DNA of 8,830 bases. Origin: Clostridia bacterium (lineage in GTDB: Bacteria > Bacillota > Clostridia > Christensenellales > Pumilibacteraceae). The stretch covers positions 1 through 8,830 of the forward strand of contig CAAFIN010000281.1 in the NCBI GenBank assembly GCA_900762945.1, written 5' to 3'. The notes beneath the pieces were generated by a model. The model saw only the letters and a program-made list of their open reading frames with translations. It made no database searches and had not been told where the DNA came from. This document shows, in pieces, positions 1-7,800 of the stretch. The stretch's first letter is position 1; each line of letters begins with the position of its first letter. A program made the position numbers and the translations under genes.

Positions 1-60
1 ATATAACTCTCCTTATCAGTCGCGCGGCGGTTATGGTGTCGATAACGGGCGATAAAACGC

Positions 61-96
61 TTTACATTGGTGCAAAGTAATAGTATAATAGTTGCG
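61..96 (+). promoter_or_regulatory. Sigma-70/SigA-type promoter of ktrBA
   Basis: A -35 box TTTACA (61-66) and a perfect -10 box TATAAT (84-89) are separated by exactly 17 bases. The predicted transcription start is at about 95-97, which coincides with the ATG at 97. No Shine-Dalgarno-like sequence lies before this ATG, so the message is probably leaderless. Just upstream of the -35 are an inverted repeat, GTTAT (30-34) / ATAAC (42-46), and two GATAA words ten bases apart (41-45, 51-55). These could be an operator, but that is a guess. The promoter is read directly from sequence; its use is inferred. Confidence 0.75.
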
Positions 97-1464
97 ATGA
101 AAAACGGCGTTTTAAAATCAAACAAAAACTCGATATTACTGCGTTTTCTCAATCAGACGCGCATAATCGTGCTCAGTTTTCTTATAGTAATACTGGTAGG
201 GTCGGGGCTATTGATGCTCCCGATTTCGCATAAAGCGGGCATAACGTATCTCGACGCGCTGTTCACGGCGACGACGGCTACGTGCGTGACGGGGCTTTCG
301 ACGATAGAAATTCCCACCGCGCTCACGCCGTTCGGGCAAGTCGTGGTATTGCTTCTCGTCCAGATCGGCGGCATGGGATTTATGACTATCGCTTCGGCGA
401 CGTTCGTGCTGTTAGGACACAAGTTTTCACTGCGCGAGCGACTGAACATGCGCGAATACCTCAGTGAAACCGACATGAGCGGCTTGCGCCGTCTGGCGGT
501 CAGCGTAGTCAAAATGACGGCGATAATCGAGGGCGCGGGCGTAGTCTTACTGACGGCGGCGTTCGCGTTCGAGTACTCGTTCGGGCGCGCGCTGTGGTAC
601 GGAATTTTCCATAGCGTGTCGGCGTTCTGCAACGCGGGTTTGGATATTATCCCCATGGGCGAGAGCGTGACGGCGTATTCCGGTAACGCGTTCGTACTCG
701 TGGTGCTCGCGCTTCTCATCGTTGCGGGCGGGTTGGGCTTTATCGTGATCGGCGACGTCGTAAAGACGCGAAAGTGGAAAAAACTGCGCATCGACAGCAA
801 GATCGTGCTGTTTACGAGCGGCGTTCTGCTGTTGATCGGCACGCTCGTGTATATGATTTTCGAGTATAACAACCCGGCTACGCTCGGCAATATGAATTTC
901 GGCAATAAGCTTGCGAACGCGTTCTTTTTCTCGGCTTCGACGAGGACGGCGGGATTCGCGTCGTTTTCGGTTGCCGACCTTAGCCCCGTGTCGCGTACGG
1001 TGACGATGGCACTGATGTTTATCGGCGCAAGTCCGGCTTCGACCGGCGGCGGTATCAAGACTACGACGCTGTTTGTGCTTATCGTGTGGATAGGCGCGTT
1101 TGTGCGGCAAAAACGACTTACCGTCATCGGGATGAGAAAAGTCGGCAGCGAAGTAAGGAGTAAAGCCGCGACCGTGCTAGTACTCGCGATAACCACGCTG
1201 CTCGTCGCGCAAGTGCTTTTAATGGGCTTCGACGGCGGGAGTTACAGCTACGAGCAACTGCTGTTCGAGGCGGTCAGCGCTTACGCCACGGTGGGGCTTA
1301 GTATGGGAATAACGCCGCTACTGTCGATAGGCGGCAAACTTACGCTGATACTGCTGATGTTCATGGGCAGAGTGGGCGCGTATACGCTGCTGACTTCAGC
1401 CACGCGGCGCGACGACGATTCGGACGCAGGTATCAAGTATCAGGAATTCAACGTAATGATGTAA
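97..1464 (+). CDS. ktrB: KtrB-type potassium uptake channel subunit (TrkH/KtrB family)
   Basis: This is the integral-membrane pore subunit of a Ktr potassium uptake system; it moves K+ into the cell and is gated by the cytosolic KtrA ring. From ATG 97 it has 455 residues, close to the family's usual 445 or so. Four pore-loop repeats are visible, each with its filter glycine: TCVTGLS (Gly66), CNAGLD (Gly181), RTAGF (Gly286) and TVGLS (Gly400). The flexible gating loop GASPASTGGGIKTTT (310-324) follows the third repeat, and GRVGAYT carries the conserved inner-helix Arg425. A short basic cytosolic N-terminus precedes the first hydrophobic helix. An in-frame TTG at 67 would add ten residues, but it lies between the -35 and -10 boxes and lacks a ribosome site, so ATG 97 is preferred. 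ktrA follows after 30 bases. Ktr systems are commonly controlled by c-di-AMP; no riboswitch is visible in the short upstream part seen. Confidence 0.95.
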   Translation: MKNGVLKSNKNSILLRFLNQTRIIVLSFLIVILVGSGLLMLPISHKAGITYLDALFTATTATCVTGLSTIEIPTALTPFGQVVVLLLVQIGGMGFMTIASATFVLLGHKFSLRERLNMREYLSETDMSGLRRLAVSVVKMTAIIEGAGVVLLTAAFAFEYSFGRALWYGIFHSVSAFCNAGLDIIPMGESVTAYSGNAFVLVVLALLIVAGGLGFIVIGDVVKTRKWKKLRIDSKIVLFTSGVLLLIGTLVYMIFEYNNPATLGNMNFGNKLANAFFFSASTRTAGFASFSVADLSPVSRTVTMALMFIGASPASTGGGIKTTTLFVLIVWIGAFVRQKRLTVIGMRKVGSEVRSKAATVLVLAITTLLVAQVLLMGFDGGSYSYEQLLFEAVSAYATVGLSMGITPLLSIGGKLTLILLMFMGRVGAYTLLTSATRRDDDSDAGIKYQEFNVMM

Positions 1465-1494
1465 ACGCCGATTTCGGCGCGGAGGACTAAAATA

Positions 1495-2181
1495 ATGGTC
1501 AAAACGATAGGTAAAAATTTCGATCAGTTCGCGGTTTTGGGTTTGGGGCGGTTCGGTAGCGAGATCGCGGTCGCGCTCGCGAGCGGCGGCAAGGAAGTGC
1601 TTGCGGTGGACGTCGCCGAGGACAGAGTGCAGGCGATTTCGTCGCTCGTCACCCACGCGGTGACTGCGGACGCGGCGGACGAACACGTCCTGAAAGCCAT
1701 AGAAATTTCCGCGTTCGACGCGGTGGTAGTCGCGATCGGCGATATTCAGGCTTCGGTACTCGCGACCGTCACGCTGAAGGAGATGGGCGCGAAGTATATC
1801 GTGGCGAAGGCGAGTAACGACAAGCACAAGCGCGTTCTCGAGAAGATCGGCGCGGACTACGTTCTCGTTCCCGAAGCCGAAATGGCGCAAAAACTCGCTA
1901 ACCGCCTTATGAACAAGCGGCTAAACGACCTCATGGAAGTCAACGACAAGTACAGCATCGTGGAGATCGCCGTACCCGAGGCTTGGTCGGGTAAAAGCCT
2001 TATCGAACTGGGCGTGCGCAGCCGCTTCCGCGTGAACGTGATACTCGTGCTTGCGGGCGGCGAGGAAGTCATTTCTTCGCCCGGCGGCGATACGGTCCTC
2101 GGCGGCTCGGATCACATGCTCGTCGGCGGCAACAACGAGGACATCTTAAAGTTCACGAAGTACCTTAACAAACTGAAATAA
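1495..2181 (+). CDS. ktrA: KtrA, RCK-domain regulatory subunit of potassium uptake
   Basis: KtrA is the cytosolic subunit that forms an octameric ring under the KtrB dimer and opens or closes the pore in response to nucleotide. At 228 residues it is near full length (about 220 in Bacillus). The N-terminal RCK_N Rossmann fold shows the GLGRFG glycine motif (16-21) and an acidic Asp39 at the end of strand 2, the usual ribose-binding position. VVAIGDIQAS (78-87) and KVRVLEKIGADYV-like text at 112-123 follow the family closely. RCK_C occupies roughly 145-225 and is where c-di-AMP binds in Staphylococcus KtrA; I cannot confirm the ligand residues by eye. A strong GGAGG (1481-1485) lies nine bases before the ATG, so the start is secure. 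It is almost certainly co-transcribed with ktrB. Confidence 0.95.
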   Translation: MVKTIGKNFDQFAVLGLGRFGSEIAVALASGGKEVLAVDVAEDRVQAISSLVTHAVTADAADEHVLKAIEISAFDAVVVAIGDIQASVLATVTLKEMGAKYIVAKASNDKHKRVLEKIGADYVLVPEAEMAQKLANRLMNKRLNDLMEVNDKYSIVEIAVPEAWSGKSLIELGVRSRFRVNVILVLAGGEEVISSPGGDTVLGGSDHMLVGGNNEDILKFTKYLNKLK

Positions 2182-2193
2182 TGTCTGCCTTAA

Positions 2194-2215
2194 CCGCCGC
2201 GGAAAAGAACGGCGG
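2194..2215 (+). other. GC-rich hairpin after ktrA
   Basis: CCGCCG (2194-2199) and CGGCGG (2210-2215) form a perfect six-pair stem around a ten-base loop, starting 12 bases after the ktrA stop. It is followed by AGGGGCG, not a run of T. It therefore lacks the mark of an intrinsic terminator and may instead stabilise the ktrBA 3' end or act with Rho. Confidence 0.35.
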
Positions 2216-2233
2216 AGGGGCGAAAAGCATATA

Positions 2234-2305
2234 TTGTATTCGGCGAGATATATAAATAAGATAGTTATATCCGCTTGAAAAATCGCGAAAAACGGAGTAC
2301 AATAT
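2234..2305 (+). promoter_or_regulatory. Promoter candidate and ribosome site of the murB unit
   Basis: The best usable promoter is TTGTAT (2234-2239), 17 bases, TAAGAT (2257-2262), predicting a start near 2269 and a 5' leader of about 37 bases. A Shine-Dalgarno GGAG (2294-2297) sits eight bases before ATG 2306. A second, closer match to consensus, TTGAAA (2275-2280) - 17 - TACAAT (2298-2303), overlaps the ribosome site and would start transcription at about 2310, past the ATG. Boxes are seen; which one works is inference. Confidence 0.4.
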
Positions 2306-3127
2306 ATGAGTAAGGTTGTTTTGGGCGGTTATACCTCTTTCGGGATCGGCGGCGAAGCCGAAGCGACGATACTGCGTTCGCCCGCGGACGTGCCCGAAGC
2401 GCTCGAGGACGGCGGGATAATCTTAGGGCGCGGCACGAACGTGCTGGTTGCCGACGAGAAAATCCCGGGCAGAGTGATAATAAACCGACTGAACACCGTC
2501 GTTTTCGACGGAACGCGAGTGTACGCCGGCAGCGGCGTTTGTCTTATATCGCTGGCGGCTATGTGCTGCGAGCGCGGACTGTCGGGGCTTGAGTGGGCTT
2601 GCGGTATACCGGGGTCTGTAGGCGGCGCGGCGATAATGAACGCGGGCGCGTTCGGCGGCGATTTCGCTTCGGTCGCGAGCGCGGTGGACGTTTTCCGCGG
2701 CGGCAAAGAGATTCGGCTACCGGCGGCGGAATGCGGATTCGGGTATAGAACGAGCGGGTTTATGCCCGGCGACTTCGTGACGGGCGCGGCGTTCGCGCTG
2801 ACGCGGCGCGAGTCCGAGAAAATAATGGAAGTACAGCGCGGATACAACCGCCGCCGTGCGCTTACTCAGCCGAAAGGCAGAAGCGCGGGTTGCGTGTTTC
2901 GGCGCGTGGGAGAGGTCAGCGCGGCTTATTATATCGACCGCGCGGGACTGAAAGGAGAGAGAGCGGGCGGAGCGTTCGTGTCCGAACTGCACGCGGGGTT
3001 TATCCTCAGCGACGGCACGGCTACGGCAAAGGACGTAATGACGCTGATAAAAAGAATCGAGGAAAGGGTGCGCGACGAGTACGGAATCGCGCTTGAAAGA
3101 GAAATCAGGATCATCGGAGAATTGTAA
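2306..3127 (+). CDS. murB: UDP-N-acetylenolpyruvoylglucosamine reductase (MurB)
   Basis: MurB is the cytosolic FAD enzyme that uses NADPH to reduce UDP-GlcNAc-enolpyruvate to UDP-MurNAc, the second committed step of peptidoglycan synthesis. FAD-binding motifs are clear: YTSFGIGG (9-16), LGRGTNVLVAD (40-50), and GLEWACGIPGSVGGA with MNAGAFGG (94-118). The active-site Arg lies in YRTS (147-150), and the conserved terminal Glu is Glu266 in LEREI. The proton-donor position is Cys196 (SAGCVF) where E. coli uses Ser229. At 273 residues it is short for the family: only eight residues precede YTSF where Bacillus MurB has about twenty. An in-frame TGA at 2276 rules out a longer N-terminus, and GGAG (2294-2297) supports ATG 2306. 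The missing loop region is consistent with the shorter type II MurB of Gram-positives. The stop overlaps the next start by one base (TAATG). Confidence 0.97.
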   Translation: MSKVVLGGYTSFGIGGEAEATILRSPADVPEALEDGGIILGRGTNVLVADEKIPGRVIINRLNTVVFDGTRVYAGSGVCLISLAAMCCERGLSGLEWACGIPGSVGGAAIMNAGAFGGDFASVASAVDVFRGGKEIRLPAAECGFGYRTSGFMPGDFVTGAAFALTRRESEKIMEVQRGYNRRRALTQPKGRSAGCVFRRVGEVSAAYYIDRAGLKGERAGGAFVSELHAGFILSDGTATAKDVMTLIKRIEERVRDEYGIALEREIRIIGEL

Positions 3128-3906
3128 TGGCTTTTTGGGGCGACTATCATACGCATACGATTTATTCCCACGGCAAAGGCACGATCGAAGAGAACGTGAC
3201 GAGGGCACGGGAGATCGGACTGAAAGAAATAGCGATTACCGACCACGGTTTCAGACACATGATGTACAACGTGCGCCGCATGGATTACCGCTACATGCGC
3301 GAGGACGTAGAGAAGGTCAAGGCGAAGTACCCGGATATAAACGTGTACCTAGGACTTGAAACCAACCTCACTTCGAGGTTCGGAAAAGCCGACGTTATCG
3401 AGTCGGACATGCAGAAGCTCGACCTTCTTATCTGCGGTTATCACAAGTTCGTTCTGCCGGACAAACTGTCGGACTTTTTCAAGTTTTTCTTGCCGAACTT
3501 CGTTTTAGGGAACACGGACAAGAACTCCAAAAAAACGATAGTCCGCAACACCGACGCGTATATTAAACTACTCGAGAGTTACGACGTGGATATCGTGTCG
3601 CACATTAACTACGGCATACGTGCGGACGCGGTGGAAGTGGCGAGGGCGTGCAAGCACTTCGGCACTTACGTCGAACTCAACGGCAAACGTATTTCCATGA
3701 CCGACGAGGATCTGAGGAAAATCGCTTCGGAGGACGTGGAATTTATCTGCGATTCGGACGCGCACTCGGTGGGCAGAGTCGGCGACTTTTCCGTGCCGAT
3801 CGCGTGTATCGAGCGCGTGGGTATTCCTTACTCGCAGATCGCGAACTGGGAGCGGCTGCCGAAGTTCAGAAGCCGCAAGAAGAAAGGACTTTACGACGAA
3901 GAATAA
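3127..3906 (+). CDS. Stand-alone PHP-domain metallohydrolase, substrate unknown
   Basis: This 259-residue protein is a single PHP (polymerase and histidinol phosphatase) domain, a fold that binds two or three metal ions and usually cleaves phosphoesters. Metal-ligand motifs appear in the expected order: DYHTHT (His8, His10), TDHG (Asp39, His40), GLETN (Glu78), GYHK (His106), SHIN (His159), and DSDAH (Asp211, His213). The site looks complete, so it is probably active. The closest described families are YcdX-like PHP phosphatases and HisJ-type histidinol phosphatase. No his genes are nearby, and I cannot assign a substrate. The start overlaps the murB stop in TAATG, and GGAGA (3116-3120) lies six bases before it, so the two are translationally coupled. 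A PHP protein directly after murB and before the whiA group is, to my knowledge, a recurring arrangement in clostridia. Its C-terminus is basic (SRKKKG). Confidence 0.92.
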   Translation: MAFWGDYHTHTIYSHGKGTIEENVTRAREIGLKEIAITDHGFRHMMYNVRRMDYRYMREDVEKVKAKYPDINVYLGLETNLTSRFGKADVIESDMQKLDLLICGYHKFVLPDKLSDFFKFFLPNFVLGNTDKNSKKTIVRNTDAYIKLLESYDVDIVSHINYGIRADAVEVARACKHFGTYVELNGKRISMTDEDLRKIASEDVEFICDSDAHSVGRVGDFSVPIACIERVGIPYSQIANWERLPKFRSRKKKGLYDEE

Positions 3907-3948
3907 GACTGCCGCGGCGGCATATAACCTAGGCGGCTTACGCGCTAC

Positions 3949-3960
3949 GGGAGAAACTCG
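3949..3960 (+). promoter_or_regulatory. Ribosome binding site of whiA
   Basis: GGGAG (3949-3953) lies seven bases before ATG 3961 and fixes the whiA start. The 54-base gap before whiA also contains a small hairpin, TGCCG/CGGCA (3910-3922, three-base loop), and the palindrome CCTAGG (3928-3933). I see no convincing promoter in it, so whiA is probably read from the murB promoter. Confidence 0.6.
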
Positions 3961-4872
3961 ATGGACGGATATTCGCTGTCTGCGAAAAACGAAATAACCG
4001 CGTTGTCGTTCAGCACGGACTGCTGCAAACGCGCTTTTTTGTCCGCGCTCGTTCACACGGGCGGGTCTTTGGTATTCGGTCGCGGCGGAATGCGCGTGAT
4101 TATTCCCGCGGCTACCGACGAACTCAGGCGTAAAATCGCCGAAACGCTGGGCGAAATCGTCGACGGCGTAAGCGTCGTCAAGGACGGCTCGGAAACGATA
4201 ATCGAGGGCACGGGAGTGCTTCCGCTTATGTTCGGACTGGGCATTTTCGTGAAAAAAGGCGAGGAAACGGCGGTGAACGGCGGCATCGCGCCGGGGCTCG
4301 TGAGAGAGGATTGCTGCGCGGTGTGGTATATTCGCGGCGCGTTCTTAGGATCGGGCAGCGCTTCGCTGACGGCTGGGTATCACCTCGAGTTCGCGCTGTC
4401 GGGAGAAGCGCTCGCAAAGGATCTTATCGCGATACTCGGGCGATTCGGTATCGAAGGACGAGTGACTGCCCGTAAGGAAAAGTACGTCGTGTACCTCAAA
4501 GAAGGCGAAGCGGTCAGCGACTGTCTGGCGCTGATGGGCGCTTCGGGCGCGGTCGTGGAACTCAATTCGCGGCTGATAATGCGCTCGTTCCGAAGAGATA
4601 CCAACCGCCGCACGAACTGCGAGATCGCCAACATTTCAAAGACGGTCAACGCCGCTGTCAGACAGTGTGAGGATATAAAACTTATCGAAAAGAAGATGGG
4701 GATTGCCGCGCTTCCCGAAAAACTGCAAGCGGTGGCGGCGGCAAGAACCGAGTACCCCGACGAGAGTTTCGCGACGCTTGCAGGGCGGCTGGGTATAAGC
4801 AAAAGCACGCTGAAGAACAGACTTAACAAACTGGGCGAGATAGCCGAAAGCATAAGAGAAAAAGGAGAATAA
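3961..4872 (+). CDS. whiA: DNA-binding protein WhiA
   Basis: WhiA is a Gram-positive DNA-binding protein needed for sporulation septation in Streptomyces and linked to division and chromosome segregation in Bacillus. It joins a degenerate LAGLIDADG homing-endonuclease fold, which does not cut DNA, to a C-terminal helix-turn-helix. Here the N-terminal part shows DCCKRAFLSAL (20-30). The second LAGLIDADG-like helix is DCCAVWYIRGAFLGSGS (117-133), followed by YHLEF (140-144). The WhiA signature NRRTNCEIANISKTVNAAVRQ spans 215-235. The helix-turn-helix lies at about 267-290 and ends ISKSTLKNRLNKLGEIAE (279-296). Its 303 residues compare with about 316 in B. subtilis. RapZ and YvcK genes normally adjoin whiA in Bacillota but are not in the interval upstream. 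dnaE begins 10 bases after the stop. Confidence 0.95.
   Translation: MDGYSLSAKNEITALSFSTDCCKRAFLSALVHTGGSLVFGRGGMRVIIPAATDELRRKIAETLGEIVDGVSVVKDGSETIIEGTGVLPLMFGLGIFVKKGEETAVNGGIAPGLVREDCCAVWYIRGAFLGSGSASLTAGYHLEFALSGEALAKDLIAILGRFGIEGRVTARKEKYVVYLKEGEAVSDCLALMGASGAVVELNSRLIMRSFRRDTNRRTNCEIANISKTVNAAVRQCEDIKLIEKKMGIAALPEKLQAVAAARTEYPDESFATLAGRLGISKSTLKNRLNKLGEIAESIREKGE
4862..4868 (+). promoter_or_regulatory. Shine-Dalgarno of dnaE inside the whiA 3' end
   Basis: AAGGAGA (4862-4868) overlaps the final Lys-Gly-Glu codons of whiA. It is the only good ribosome site before dnaE, but GGAG is 15 bases from ATG 4883, longer than the usual 5-10. No alternative start codon occurs in frame between the site and the ATG. 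dnaE translation may therefore be coupled to whiA or be fairly weak. Confidence 0.5.
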
Positions 4873-4882
4873 GTCGCAACCG

Positions 4883-7800
4883 ATGGAAAAATTCGTACAC
4901 CTGCACGTTCACACGGAATACAGTCTGCTCGACGGCGCGACGCGTATTTCCAAGATATTTCAGCGTTGCGGCGAACTGGGCATGCCCGCGGTCGCGATCA
5001 CCGATCACGGCAATATGTACGGCGCGCTCGAGTTCGTAAAAGCCGCTATCCGCTACACCGACAAGGACGCCGACCCGTTCCGTTTTATCGCCGAACGCCG
5101 CGAATTCAAGGTCAAGCCTATCTTAGGCTGCGAACTCTACATGACCGACGATATGTCCGTAAAGACCACGACGAACGGCAAGATGCCGAAGTTCAACCAC
5201 CTTGTGCTTCTCGCCAAAAACATGACGGGGTACAAAAACCTTATCAAACTCGTCAGTATCGCTTACGTCGACGGACTTTACTACAAGCCGAGAACGGACT
5301 TTAACCACCTGAAACAGTACTCGGAAGGCTTGGTATGTCTGTCAGCGTGTCTTGCGGGCGAACTGCCGCAAGCGATCTTACGCGGCGATATGGCTGCCGC
5401 CGACGAGATCGTCACGCGCTACAAGACGCTTTTCGGCGACGACTACTACATAGAGATTCAGGACCACAATATCCGAGACCAGAAAGTCGTGTTGCCGCAC
5501 CTCGTGGAACTCGCGCGCAAGCACGGCGTAAAGATCGTCGCGACCAACGACGTGCATTACCTAAATAAACACGACGCGACCGCGCAGAAGGTTTTGCAGT
5601 GCATTTCGTTCCGCACCACGATGTCGCCCACCGAAATGGACGAAGCCGCCGACGGCTTGCCGCCTATGGCAGACGGAGTGGACGATACCGGATACTTCCC
5701 GACCAAAGAGTTTTATCTCAAGAGCGGCGACGAAATGGCGGCGCTGTTCCCGAACCTCGGCGACGCGCTGGCGAACACTCTGGAAGTTGCCGACAAGTGC
5801 GAACCGTACTTTTTCGCCAAAGAACCGCTGATGCCGGCGTTCGTGCCGGAGGACGGCTCGACTCCGTACGATTACCTCTATAACCTTACGATGAACGGGC
5901 TGAAGAAGAAGTACGGAGAAATCACGCCCGAGATTATGGAGCGAGCCGAGTACGAACTGGGTATCGTCAAGCGCATGGGCTTCGTCGATTACTTCCTTAT
6001 CGTGTGGGATTTTATCAACTGGTCGGAAACTCACGGCGTGCCGGTAGGCCCCGGGCGCGGCAGCGGCGCGGGCAGTATCGTCGCGTACGCTATCGGTATT
6101 ACCAAGGTCAATCCATTAAAATACGACCTGTACTTCGAGCGATTCTTGAATCCTGAGCGCGTGTCCAACCCGGACTTCGATATAGACTTCTGCGTGGACG
6201 GACGCGAGCGCACGATCGAGTACGTCATCGGAAAATACGGCGTGAACAACGTTTCGCAGATCGTTACTTTCGGTACTTTGGCGGCGAAAGCGGCGGTCAA
6301 GGACGTGGGGCGCGTGTTCAATCAGCCGTTCTCCGAAGTCGATAAAATCACAAAACTTATGCCCAAGATGATGGGGCATAACCATATCGGACACTTATTA
6401 GGCTTTGAAAAACCGAAAAAAGCTGACGATCCGAACCCGTTTATTCCCGAACTCAAGGAAATGTACGACACCGACCCGATGGTTCGGCGTATTCTCGATA
6501 TGGCGATGGAAGTCGAGGGCATGCCGAGGCAGACGGGTATGCACGCCGCGGGCGTTATTATCTGTAGAGATCCCATAGCCGACCATATCCCGATGGCGAG
6601 ATCGAGCGAAGGTATCGTCACCACGCAGTTCAATATGATCGAGTGCGAAGAACTGGGGCTTCTGAAAATGGACTTTTTGGGACTTCGCACGGTCACCGAT
6701 ATCAGCAAAACGCTGAAGTATATCAAGAAGTACCGCGGCTTGACCATCGATTTCTACGACGGAAGTTGGGAGTACAACGACCAGAACACCTATAAACTCA
6801 TAGGCGACGGAGACACTCACGCTGTGTTCCAGCTCGAGTCCGAGGGCATGAAAAAGTTCATGCGCGACCTTAAGCCCACGTCGCTCGAAGAAGTCATGGC
6901 AGGTATTTCGCTGTTCCGTCCGGGTCCTATCGACAAGATCCCGATTTATATCGAGAACAAGCATCACCCCGACCAGATCCATTACGACCATCCGCTGCTT
7001 ATTCCTACGCTGAAAGTCACGTTCGGCATCATGGTTTATCAAGAACAGGTCATGCGTATCGTGCAGGACATCGCGGGCTATTCGCTCGGTCGCGCGGACG
7101 AAGTGCGCCGAATGATGAGCAAGAAGAAGAAGGAGAAGATGGAACACGAACGTGAAGTGTTCCTAAACGGCTTGCACAACGACCGCGTGGATATAAAGGG
7201 AGCGGTGGCGAACGGCGTGCCGGCGGAAGTCGCAAACAAGATTTACGACGATATGTCCTCGTTCGCTTCCTACGCGTTCAACAAGTCGCATGCCGCGGCG
7301 TACACTTACCTTACCTATCAGACGGCATATCTCAAGTGCTACTACACGGTCGAGTTCATTACCGCGGTGCTGAATAACCGCATAACCTCCATCGAGGAAA
7401 TTTCCAACTATCTGGGGTATCTCAAGGATCACGGCTTTACCGTTCTGCCGCCGAACATAAACCGCTCGTACGGCGAGTTCTCGGTCGAGGACGGCGCGGT
7501 GCGTATCGGCATGGCGGCGATCAAGAACGTCGGCATGGCGGCGATCGACAATATCGTCGAGGAGCGCGAAAAGAACGGCGAGTTCCGCGACTTCGTGGAG
7601 TTCGTCAAGCGTATGGAAAACTCCACGCTCAACAAAAAGCAACTCGAAAGCCTTATTTACGCGGGTACGTTCGACTGCTTCAACCTCAAGAGAAGCCAAC
7701 TCATCGCGGTGTACGAGCAGATTCTCGACCGCGTTCAGCGCGACCGTCAGCAGTCGATGAAAGGTCAGATTTCATTCTTCGACGACGCGAAGTCCGAGTT

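Noticed and set aside
67..96. TTG 67 as the ktrB start
   Set aside because: It lies between the -35 and -10 boxes and has no ribosome site; ATG 97 fits the promoter and family length.
153..1196. 347-codon open frame on the minus strand opposite ktrB
   Set aside because: It mirrors the codon pattern of ktrB, which has full family motifs. The antisense product is low-complexity Ser/Thr/Ile-rich and has no recognisable domain.
2194..2215. Intrinsic terminator after ktrA
   Set aside because: The stem is good but no T-run follows on either strand, so it is kept only as a hairpin.
3910..3922. Hairpin TGCCG/CGGCA as a terminator between the PHP gene and whiA
   Set aside because: Only five pairs, and followed by TATAACC rather than a T-run; the gap is short and fits an operon.
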